NCBI RefSeq assembly: GCF_003854935.1
Contig: NZ_CP033970.1
Location: 1,240,001-1,304,000, forward strand
Direction: 5' to 3'
Length of the DNA: 64,000 nt
From: Cupriavidus pauculus
GTDB lineage: Bacteria > Pseudomonadota > Gammaproteobacteria > Burkholderiales > Burkholderiaceae
How positions within the stretch are numbered: position 1 is the stretch's first letter; each line of letters begins with the position of its first letter. Shown piece after piece: positions 34,399-41,382 of the stretch. The translations under genes and the position numbers were made by a program. The notes beneath the pieces are model-generated. The model saw only the letters and a list, made by a program, of their open reading frames with translations. It did no database searches and was not told where the DNA came from.

Positions 34399-35331
34399 AT
34401 GAGATCGCGTAGCGAGAAACTGTCCGGCAGCATCAGCGTGTTCGCCGCCGTGGTGGATGCCGGGACATTCGCGGCTGCGTCAGAAGTCATCGGCATGACG
34501 CCGCCGGGCGTGAGTCGGGCGATTGCGCGACTGGAGAAGCGGCTGAACATCCGGCTCTTCAACCGAACCACGCGCTCCGTCTCGCTGACGGAAGAGGGCC
34601 GGCGCTTCTACGAACAGGTCATGCCCCATCTGGCCGGCCTGGAGGAGGCGGCCGCAGCGGCTGCGGGCAGTGCCTCGGCCGTGCGCGGAAAGCTGCGAAT
34701 CAATCTGGATCCTGTTGTCTACCGGGCCGTGCTCGGGCAGCAATTCGATGCATTCATGGACGCGCATCCGGAACTCGAAATCGAGCTCATCGCGCGCGAC
34801 AGCCTGGGCGACCTCGTCATGGACGGCTTCGACCTTGCCGTGCGATTCGGCGAACCGCGGGCGTCCAGCCTGGTCGCGCGAAAGCTGCTGGATACCGGCA
34901 TCGTGACGGTCGCGGCGCCCGCGTATATTGCTCGCCGGGGACGGCCGGCAAAACCGCAGGACCTGGAAAGCCGAGACCACCGGTGCCTTGAGTTCCGCAA
35001 TCCGGAGACCGGCAAGCCATTCGCCTGGGAGTTCCATCGCGGGCGCAAACGCCTTGTGGTGGACACGCGGGGGCGCCTCACGGTCAACGATCCGGGCGCG
35101 CTGCTCAATGCGTGCCTCGCCGGCTCCGGCATCGCGCAGATGCTGCTGCTGGGTGCCGAGCCGCTGATCGCAGCCGGCCAGTTGATCAATCTCTTTCCCG
35201 AGTGGGCCGACGAGCGTTTTCCGTTGTACGCGTACTACCCGTCCCGACATCACGTGCCGGCAAAGACCCGGGCGTTCCTGGATTTCATGGTCGGATTGAC
35301 GGGGGCCAATGGCCGCTTTGGAAAGGGCTAG
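34399..35331 (+). CDS. LysR-type transcriptional regulator
   Basis: A 310-residue LysR protein: SISVFAAVVDAGTFAAASEVIGMTPPGVSRAIARLEKRLNIRLFNRTTRSVSLTEEG is the DNA-binding domain of the CrgA-like subgroup, and GFDLAVRFGEPRASSLVARKL belongs to the effector domain. It is divergent from the NmrA-like gene, its likely target, and is followed by another LysR gene 96 bp downstream on the same strand. Confidence 0.9.
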   Translation: MRSRSEKLSGSISVFAAVVDAGTFAAASEVIGMTPPGVSRAIARLEKRLNIRLFNRTTRSVSLTEEGRRFYEQVMPHLAGLEEAAAAAAGSASAVRGKLRINLDPVVYRAVLGQQFDAFMDAHPELEIELIARDSLGDLVMDGFDLAVRFGEPRASSLVARKLLDTGIVTVAAPAYIARRGRPAKPQDLESRDHRCLEFRNPETGKPFAWEFHRGRKRLVVDTRGRLTVNDPGALLNACLAGSGIAQMLLLGAEPLIAAGQLINLFPEWADERFPLYAYYPSRHHVPAKTRAFLDFMVGLTGANGRFGKG

Positions 35332-35427
35332 CGCTGTTCGAGATCGCGGCGCTCATCAGCCCGCGCGTATCATCTCCGGCGTTGCCGACCCGGATGTCCC
35401 GTCCCCCATTCGACCGCATCAACTCCC

Positions 35428-36336
35428 ATGATCGATCTCAACGACGTCTACTACTTTGCGAAGGTCGTCGAACACCAGGGCATCACCGCCGCCGCCCGCG
35501 TGCTCGATGTGCCGAAGTCCAGCATCAGCCGCCGCATTCTCGCGCTGGAGGCGGCGCTGGGTGCGCGTCTGATCCAGCGCACGTCACGCCGGTTCGTGAT
35601 TACCGAGCTTGGCATCGAGTTCCATCGCCACGCGCTGGCGATGCTGGTGGAGGCGGAGGCCGCGGAGAACGTCGTGCGCACGCGCACGGCCGAGCCGAGC
35701 GGCACGATCCGGTTCACGTGTTCGGTGGCAGTGGCGCAGCTGGTGCTGGCGACGCTGATTCCGCGTTTCATGGCCCGGCATCCGCGTGTGCGCATCGTCG
35801 AGCACGCGACGAACCGGCATGTGGATCTGGTGCACGAGGGCTTTGACATGGGGCTGCGCGCGCATATTGCGCCGCTGCCAGATTCGTCACTGGTGCAGCG
35901 CCCGCTGGCGCAGATTCCCTGGACGCTGTTCGCCAGCCCCGGCTATCTCAAGCGCAGGGGGACGCCGGATTCGCCCGAGGCGCTGGCCGGGCACGATGCC
36001 ATCGCGCTGGGCGCGCCGCAGGACGCCTATGTATGGAACCTGCGCGACGTCCGGCATGCGGGACAGATCCATGCGGTGACATACGACCCGTCGCTGGTCA
36101 GCGACGACATGGCCACGCTGAAGGCAGCCGCGTGCGAAGGGGTGGGCATCGTCGCGCTGCCCGGCTATGTCGGCAAGGCCGAGATGGCGGCCGGCAAGCT
36201 TGTGCGGGTGTTGCCGCAGTGGATCGCGGGCGTGGCCACGCTGACGCTGCTGATGCCGTCGCGGCGCGGGCTGCTGCCGTCCGTGCGGGCGTTCAGCGAG
36301 TTCCTGGCCGAAGAGGTGCCGCTGCTGGTCCAGTAG
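35428..36336 (+). CDS. LysR-type transcriptional regulator
   Basis: A 302-residue LysR protein: NDVYYFAKVVEHQGITAAARVLDVPKSSISRRILALEAALGARLIQRTSRRF is the winged-helix domain and GFDMGLRAHIAPLPDSSLVQRPLAQ belongs to the effector domain. It is upstream of the isochorismatase-GMC pair and separated from it by a 157-bp spacer with three copies of an 11-base operator-like element. It is therefore the best candidate to control that pair. Confidence 0.9.
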   Translation: MIDLNDVYYFAKVVEHQGITAAARVLDVPKSSISRRILALEAALGARLIQRTSRRFVITELGIEFHRHALAMLVEAEAAENVVRTRTAEPSGTIRFTCSVAVAQLVLATLIPRFMARHPRVRIVEHATNRHVDLVHEGFDMGLRAHIAPLPDSSLVQRPLAQIPWTLFASPGYLKRRGTPDSPEALAGHDAIALGAPQDAYVWNLRDVRHAGQIHAVTYDPSLVSDDMATLKAAACEGVGIVALPGYVGKAEMAAGKLVRVLPQWIAGVATLTLLMPSRRGLLPSVRAFSEFLAEEVPLLVQ

Positions 36337-36368
36337 TACTGGCGGCGCGTTTCCTGTGTTCAGCGTTG

Positions 36369-36432
36369 CCATCATCCCAAAAATGGGACGATGGTTCCTG
36401 TTTTGCCTCGCTGTTTTTCCATCGTCCCATTT
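36369..36432. promoter_or_regulatory. Triple operator-like element CCATCrTCCCA before the isochorismatase gene
   Basis: CCATCATCCCA at 36369-36379 (plus), TGGGACGATGG at 36384-36394 (its inverted form) and CCATCGTCCCA at 36419-36429 (plus). The last two extend to a perfect 14-bp inverted pair, AAATGGGACGATGG (36381-36394) and CCATCGTCCCATTT (36419-36432), with a 24-base spacer. The layout fits a LysR-type tetramer binding two sites upstream of the downstream gene pair. Confidence 0.65.
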
Positions 36433-36492
36433 GTAAAGTGGTTCTCACGCCGCGACCGATGCCGGAGCGGTACCAACCGAACGGAGAGAACC

Positions 36493-37107
36493 ATGCCCCC
36501 TCGCAACAACCGCCTGACCCGTGACAACGCCGTGCTGCTGCTGGTGGACCACCAGATCGGCCTTTACACCGGCGTGCGCGATATCGACACGCTGGAGCTG
36601 ACGCATAACGTAGTTGGCCTGGCCAAGGCCGCCGTGGCGCTTGGCGTGCCCGTGATCCTTACCACGACGACCGAGAACGTCTGGGGTCCGATGATCCCGG
36701 CGCTGCGCGAAGCGCTGCCGGGCGTGCCCGTCATCGAACGCACGACCGTGAACGCATGGGACGAGCCGCGCGTGGTGGCCGCGGTGGAGGCCACGGGCCG
36801 CAAGAAGCTGGTCGTCACGGGCATCTCTACCGACGTGTGCCTGGCGTTCCCCGCCATGTCCGCGCTCGACGCCGGATACGACAGCTTCGCCGTGATCGAT
36901 GCCTCTGGCGGCTTCTCGAAGACCCAGGTGCGGATGGGCGTGGCGCGCATGCTGCAGGCCGGCGTGGTGCCGGTCTGCTATTCGAACGTGGCGGTCGAGA
37001 TCCTGGCCGACAACGCTGCTCCGGAGGCCCAGGCCGTCTACGCCGCGCTTGGCATGCCGTTCGGCGGGCTGGTGTCCGGCCTGAAGCAGTACTTCTCGCG
37101 CGTCTGA
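36493..37107 (+). CDS. Isochorismatase-like cysteine hydrolase (YcaC-type)
   Basis: A 204-residue alpha/beta hydrolase of the isochorismatase superfamily. The catalytic triad can be read as Asp in LLLVDHQIGLY, Lys in TGRKKLVVTGISTDVCLAF and Cys in that same STDVC motif. The sequence is closest in style to YcaC-type hydrolases of unknown substrate. A GGAGAG ribosome site precedes the ATG. It forms an operon with the GMC oxidoreductase 26 bp downstream, behind the triple repeat element. Confidence 0.88.
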   Translation: MPPRNNRLTRDNAVLLLVDHQIGLYTGVRDIDTLELTHNVVGLAKAAVALGVPVILTTTTENVWGPMIPALREALPGVPVIERTTVNAWDEPRVVAAVEATGRKKLVVTGISTDVCLAFPAMSALDAGYDSFAVIDASGGFSKTQVRMGVARMLQAGVVPVCYSNVAVEILADNAAPEAQAVYAALGMPFGGLVSGLKQYFSRV

Positions 37108-37133
37108 GCGTGGTGTCGATCCGGAGAGCGACC

Positions 37134-38642
37134 ATGGAACACGACATCGTCATCGTCGGCGGCGGCAGCGCGGGGGCCGTGCTGGCGCGCCGGCTCAGCG
37201 ACGTGCCGCATCGACGCGTGCTGTTGCTGGAAGCGGGCCTGGCCTACCGCCCGTCTGGCTATCCCGATGCGCTGGCCCTGGCCGACAACGTCGGCGGCGA
37301 CGCCGCGCATGACTGGGGCTACAAGTCGGAGTCGGGCGCCATCGGCCACGCGATTCACGCGCGCCGGGGCCGCGTGCTTGGCGGCAGTTCCGCCATCAAC
37401 GCTGCCGTGGCGATGCGGGCCCGGGCCGCGGATTTCGACCGCTGGGCGCGGCGCGGCATGACGGGCTGGTCTGCGGCGGAAGTCCTGCAAAGCTTTCGCA
37501 AGCTCGAATCGGCACCGTATGGTGACGATGCCTGGCATGGCCGGGACGGTCCGTTGCCGGTCCGGCAGATGACGGCCGAAGCCCTGACGCCGTCGCTGCG
37601 CGGTTTCGTCGACGCCACCGCCGCGCTGGGTTTCGAGCGTATCGCCGATTTCAATGCGGACGTCCAGCACGGTGTGGGCCCTTATCCGCTCAACGTGGTC
37701 GATGGCGTGCGGCAGAACACCGGCATCGCCTATCTGACGGCCGATGTGCGCCGCCGCGCGAACCTGGAAATCCGTGCCGAGGCGGAAGTCGATCGCGTGC
37801 TGCTGGAAGGCGGCCGTGCGTGCGGCGTGCGGCTTGTCGACGGCACGCTTATCGCGGCCGGTGCGGTCGTGCTGTCGGCCGGCGCCTACGGCAGTCCCGC
37901 GATCCTGATGCGCTCGGGCATCGGCCCCGCCAACGACCTGCGCGCGCTCGGCATCGCACCGGTTGCTGATCTGCCGGTGGGACGACGGCTGATGGACCAT
38001 CCGTTCTACTACAACGTCTACGCGTTGCGGCGCGAGTTCAGTGCGATGACACCGGCGGCTGGCGCGATCCTGTGGACACGCTCGCAGTCCGCCGCGCCGG
38101 ACGAACTGGACCTGCACGTCTCCGCAACGCATATCTGGGATCCCGCCGCGAGCCCCACGGGCGGCGCCATCGTGCTGGCCACCGCGCTGACCCTGCCGGA
38201 ATCGACGGGCACGGTACGGCTGGCGAGCCCCGATCCGCGTGTCGCGCCGCGTATCGATTTCAATTTCCTCTCCACTGCGTGCGACCGGCGTCGGCTGCTG
38301 GAGGGCGTGCGCCTGTCGCGGCGCATCGGGTCCACGGCGCCGTTTGCGAACCTCGTCGCGCACGAAATGGAGCCGGGGCGCAGCGTGCAGACCGATGCCG
38401 AACTCGAAGCCGCCATCGTTGCCGGGCTGGATACCTATCAGCACGCCACGTCGACGGCCCCAATGGGGGCGGCGGGGGACCCCCACGCCGTCGTCGATAC
38501 GCTGGGCGCAGTGCATGGCATTGGCAGGCTGCATGTCGTCGACGCGTCGATCCTGCCCGAGATTCCGTCCGTGGCAACCAACCTCACGACCATCATGGCG
38601 GCGGAGCATATCGCCGCACGCGTAACGGACTGGAGCCGATGA
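37134..38642 (+). CDS. GMC family FAD-dependent oxidoreductase
   Basis: A 502-residue flavoprotein of the glucose-methanol-choline group. DIVIVGGGSAGAVLARRLS binds FAD ADP; RRGRVLGGSSAINAAVAMRA is the first GMC signature and VVLSAGAYGSPAILMRSGIG the second. YQHATSTAPMG carries the active-site His and EIPSVATNLTTIMAAE the Asn partner. It oxidises an alcohol; the natural substrate is unknown. It starts 26 bp after the isochorismatase-like gene and its stop overlaps the start of a decayed hydrolase gene. Confidence 0.92.
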   Translation: MEHDIVIVGGGSAGAVLARRLSDVPHRRVLLLEAGLAYRPSGYPDALALADNVGGDAAHDWGYKSESGAIGHAIHARRGRVLGGSSAINAAVAMRARAADFDRWARRGMTGWSAAEVLQSFRKLESAPYGDDAWHGRDGPLPVRQMTAEALTPSLRGFVDATAALGFERIADFNADVQHGVGPYPLNVVDGVRQNTGIAYLTADVRRRANLEIRAEAEVDRVLLEGGRACGVRLVDGTLIAAGAVVLSAGAYGSPAILMRSGIGPANDLRALGIAPVADLPVGRRLMDHPFYYNVYALRREFSAMTPAAGAILWTRSQSAAPDELDLHVSATHIWDPAASPTGGAIVLATALTLPESTGTVRLASPDPRVAPRIDFNFLSTACDRRRLLEGVRLSRRIGSTAPFANLVAHEMEPGRSVQTDAELEAAIVAGLDTYQHATSTAPMGAAGDPHAVVDTLGAVHGIGRLHVVDASILPEIPSVATNLTTIMAAEHIAARVTDWSR

Positions 38643-39021
38643 TGACGACAGCTTGGGGTACCACCCAACTCATACCGCTGCGTGAGGCCGATCAATGCTG
38701 GTGCTCGACTATCCGCTGGCGCCCGAGCAAGCACTGCCGGTGGCGCATGACATCGCACTGACCGCGGTGAAATGGCTCGTCAGGCAGGACGTGCGGCGGC
38801 TGGCAATCGTCGGCGATTCGGCGGGCGGCGGGTTGGGCAGCGAGGAACTGCTGCGCGACGATGCGCTGCGTTACGCCGGGCAGGCGCGCGCGCAGGGCAA
38901 TACCGTGACGCTGGAGATCTGGCAGGGGCTGCATCACGTGTTCCACTTCAACGTGGCCGAACTGGAGAGCGCACGCATCGCACTGGATCGGGTGGCGGCG
39001 TTTGTGGTCGAACATCTGTAG
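38639..39021 (+). pseudogene. Remnant of an alpha/beta hydrolase (HSL/esterase type)
   Basis: An ATG overlaps the GMC stop (ATGA), but the frame runs only ~40 codons. In another frame (from 38695) the protein LVLDYPLAPEQALPVAHD...VRRLAIVGDSAGGG jumps directly to LGSEELLRDDALRYAGQARAQGNTVTLEIWQGLHHVFHF. The HGGG oxyanion segment is missing, and about 80 residues between GDSAGG and the C-terminal EELL region are deleted in frame. Ser of GDSAGG and the late His remain, but the fold cannot be complete. It was probably the third gene of this operon. Confidence 0.75.
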
Positions 39022-39370
39022 GTTGCCGCCAGCAAGATTGGCAGGGATGGGCGAAAGCGCGCCGGCGTGCATTCGGTAGTCCCAGTCGCAGTTCCTCTCC
39101 GTTCCGCCAACGCCACGTCGGCACAGGCGGCGCAGGCTCAGAAGATCGCGCGCCGCCTTACTACGACTATCGCAGTCCTAGATTTGATAGCGGTTACCCG
39201 CATGCTGTGATCGCAAAAGGGGATCGCAAGACCCCTGCAAGAAAACTTCTTGCACGCCTTAACTACGACTACTAGAATCGGAGTTAAGGCGTGGCGATTG
39301 ACGCGGCGCGGATACCCAGGCGGCGCCGCCGCTGGTCAGTGCAGTAAAGAATCGATCAGGAGCAGTAGTG
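39022..39370. other. Intergenic stretch upstream of the NDH-2-like gene
   Basis: About 350 bp without a gene. It carries two related copies of a short direct element (TACTACGACTA near 39160 and AACTACGACTA near 39261) and the inverted repeat listed separately. The flavoprotein gene promoter must lie here, but no consensus boxes stand out. Confidence 0.5.
39255..39291. repeat. Perfect 10-bp inverted repeat upstream of the NDH-2-like gene
   Basis: CGCCTTAACT (39255-39264) and AGTTAAGGCG (39282-39291) are exact complements 17 bases apart, about 80 bp before the flavoprotein ATG. There is no T-run after it, so an operator role is more likely than a terminator. The nearby Rrf2 gene is one candidate regulator. 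Confidence 0.6.
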
Positions 39371-40582
39371 ATGTCACAACGCATTCTTGTTATTGGCGCC
39401 GGCTTTGCCGGCATGTGGAGCGCCCTGGCTGCGGCCCGTCTGCTCGACGAGGCCGCGCGCACCGATGTGGAGATCGTGCTGGTGGCGCCCGAGCCCGCGC
39501 TGCACGTGCGGCCCCGCCTTTACGAACAACATCCGCTCAAGATGAAGGCGCCGCTGCTGGAGATATTTGCAGCCACTGGTGTGCGGTTTGTGCAGGGCAT
39601 CGTCGAGCAGATCGACGTGGCGGCGCGCCAGGTGACGGTCAAGTGCGCGGGCGCCGATACATCGCACCAGACGCTGGGCTACGACCGCCTTGTGCTGGCG
39701 GCGGGCAGCCGGCTGTTCCGGCCGGCGATCGACGGCCTTGACGCGCATGCTTTCAACGTCGATCAGGTGGCCGATGCTTCCCGGCTGGAAGCGCATCTGC
39801 ATGGCCTGGCGAGCCGGCCCGATAGCAAGGCCCGGAACACCGTCGTGATTGCCGGCGCCGGCTTCACCGGTATCGAAACGGCGGCCGAGATGCCCGCGCG
39901 ACTGCGTGAGGTGCTTGGTGCCGATGCCGCCGTGCGCGTCATCATGGTGGAGCGCAATAACGAGATCGGCCCGGACCTGGGGCAAGGGCCGCGCCCCGTC
40001 ATCACACAGGCGCTAACCGAACTGGGCGTGACGTGGAAGCTGGGCTCCGGTGTGGCATCGGTGGACGCGCAAGGCGTCACGCTGCAGAGCGGCGAGCGCA
40101 TCCAGGCCCAGACCGTGATCTGGACTGCCGGCGCACGGGCCAGCGCGTTGACCGACCAGATTCCCGCGCAGCGCGACAACTTCGGCCGCCTGTATGTCGA
40201 TCGCAACCTGCAGGTGGAGGGCGTGGACCACGTCTACGCCACGGGTGACGTGGCCCGTGCCGCCACCGACGACGACGGCAACGTGACCATGATGTCTTGC
40301 CAGCACGCGATGAACCTCGGTCGCTCGGCGGGACACAACGTGGCCGCTGACCTGCTGGGCCAGCCGCCGATCCCGTACAGCCAGCCAAAGTACGTCACGT
40401 GCCTGGACCTGGGCCCGTGGGGCGCGGTGTACACGGAAGGGTGGGACCGCCAGGTCAAGCTGTCCGGCGCCGAAGCCAAGGCGTTGAAGACCCGGATCAA
40501 CACGGAGTGGATCTATCCGCCGAGCGCCAACCGGGCCGAGGCGCTGGCATCCGCCGATCCGCGCCGTATCGTGGTGGCCTGA
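39371..40582 (+). CDS. NAD(P)/FAD-dependent oxidoreductase, type II NADH dehydrogenase-like
   Basis: A 403-residue two-dinucleotide-binding flavoprotein. ILVIGAGFAGMWSALAA binds FAD, VVIAGAGFTGIETAAEM binds NAD(P)H, and VYATGDVARA is the FAD-flavin Asp motif. No redox-active CxxC is present, which fits NDH-2-type quinone reductases. No C-terminal amphipathic membrane anchor is obvious, so a soluble reductase is also possible. ATG at 39371 has AGGAG eight bases upstream. A strong intrinsic terminator follows. Confidence 0.85.
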   Translation: MSQRILVIGAGFAGMWSALAAARLLDEAARTDVEIVLVAPEPALHVRPRLYEQHPLKMKAPLLEIFAATGVRFVQGIVEQIDVAARQVTVKCAGADTSHQTLGYDRLVLAAGSRLFRPAIDGLDAHAFNVDQVADASRLEAHLHGLASRPDSKARNTVVIAGAGFTGIETAAEMPARLREVLGADAAVRVIMVERNNEIGPDLGQGPRPVITQALTELGVTWKLGSGVASVDAQGVTLQSGERIQAQTVIWTAGARASALTDQIPAQRDNFGRLYVDRNLQVEGVDHVYATGDVARAATDDDGNVTMMSCQHAMNLGRSAGHNVAADLLGQPPIPYSQPKYVTCLDLGPWGAVYTEGWDRQVKLSGAEAKALKTRINTEWIYPPSANRAEALASADPRRIVVA

Positions 40583-40602
40583 CCGGCCGCCAGCAAGAAG
40601 AA

Positions 40603-40630
40603 GGGCGATCCATCGGGATCGCCCTTTTTT
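40603..40630 (+). terminator. Rho-independent terminator after the NDH-2-like gene
   Basis: Perfect 9-bp stem GGGCGATCC (40603-40611) and GGATCGCCC (40616-40624) with loop ATCG, followed by six T. It lies 21 bp after the stop codon. The opposite strand has a broken T-run, so it may also serve the convergent Rrf2 gene. Confidence 0.93.
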
Positions 40631-40645
40631 ATCGGCTGCTGGACC

Positions 40646-41167
40646 TTACCGGCTACCGCGCCGATTCTCCGCGCGATCGGTCAGCCACTGTACGACCTGA
40701 CCGCCGTAGGCAGCGGGCGCCTTCTCCACGGTACGCTCGGCAATGTCGGCCAGCGTATGGTTCTTCAACTCCGCGCGCATCGCCTTTTCGGCCGACTGCA
40801 TGACCGCATGGATCGAGCAGACCCCGCGCGTGGCCCACGCGGGTGCGCAGCCTTCGAACACAGCGTTGCGCTCGCGAATCTCCCGGCACTCGAACAGCGC
40901 TTTGTCCCCGTCGATGGCGACGACGACGTCATGGACCGTGATGCGCGACGGCGGCCGCGCCAGCCGGAAACCGCCCTTGATGCCTTCGGTGGCCACCACG
41001 AGCCCGGCCTTCGCGAGCTTGGTGAACAGCTTGGCGAGGAAGTCGTGGGGGATGCCTTGCAAGTCGGCGAGGTCTCGTACGCTTGCTTCTTCCACCGCGA
41101 TGCTGGAGCGGGACAGGTGGAGCAGGCAGTGCAGGCCGTACTCCACGCCCGTGCTGATGTGGGACAT
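40646..41167 (-). CDS. Rrf2 family transcriptional regulator
   Basis: A 173-residue Rrf2 winged-helix protein: GVEYGLHCLLHLSRS, VRDLADLQGIPHDFLAKLFTKLAKAGLVVATEGIKGGFRLARP is the DNA-binding region. Three Cys lie in the loop FECREIRERNAVFEGC...ATRGVC, in the place where IscR/NsrR bind an iron-sulfur cluster, so it may sense redox or nitric oxide. ATG at 41167 starts the conserved MSHISTGVEYGL; an upstream in-frame ATG at 41308 adds an unlikely leader. It converges on the NDH-2-like gene and is a candidate regulator of it. Confidence 0.87.
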   Translation of the reverse strand: MSHISTGVEYGLHCLLHLSRSSIAVEEASVRDLADLQGIPHDFLAKLFTKLAKAGLVVATEGIKGGFRLARPPSRITVHDVVVAIDGDKALFECREIRERNAVFEGCAPAWATRGVCSIHAVMQSAEKAMRAELKNHTLADIAERTVEKAPAAYGGQVVQWLTDRAENRRGSR

Positions 41168-41382
41168 ATCTAACTCGGACAGGCTAAATCGTAGTTGGAA
41201 GCCTACACCAGCAGGCAAGCGGCAGCAACCGCGGGTTATATGCCAAGAATGTGAATTAATCTGCGCCCGACGGCCACTCGCCAGCGAGGACACGCGCGAA
41301 ATGGGCACAGCTTGTCGCGTAAGCCGGCCTCGACTAGCCTGATAATCGGTTCAAATTACTCGCCGCCCCGCGACCCACCTTG

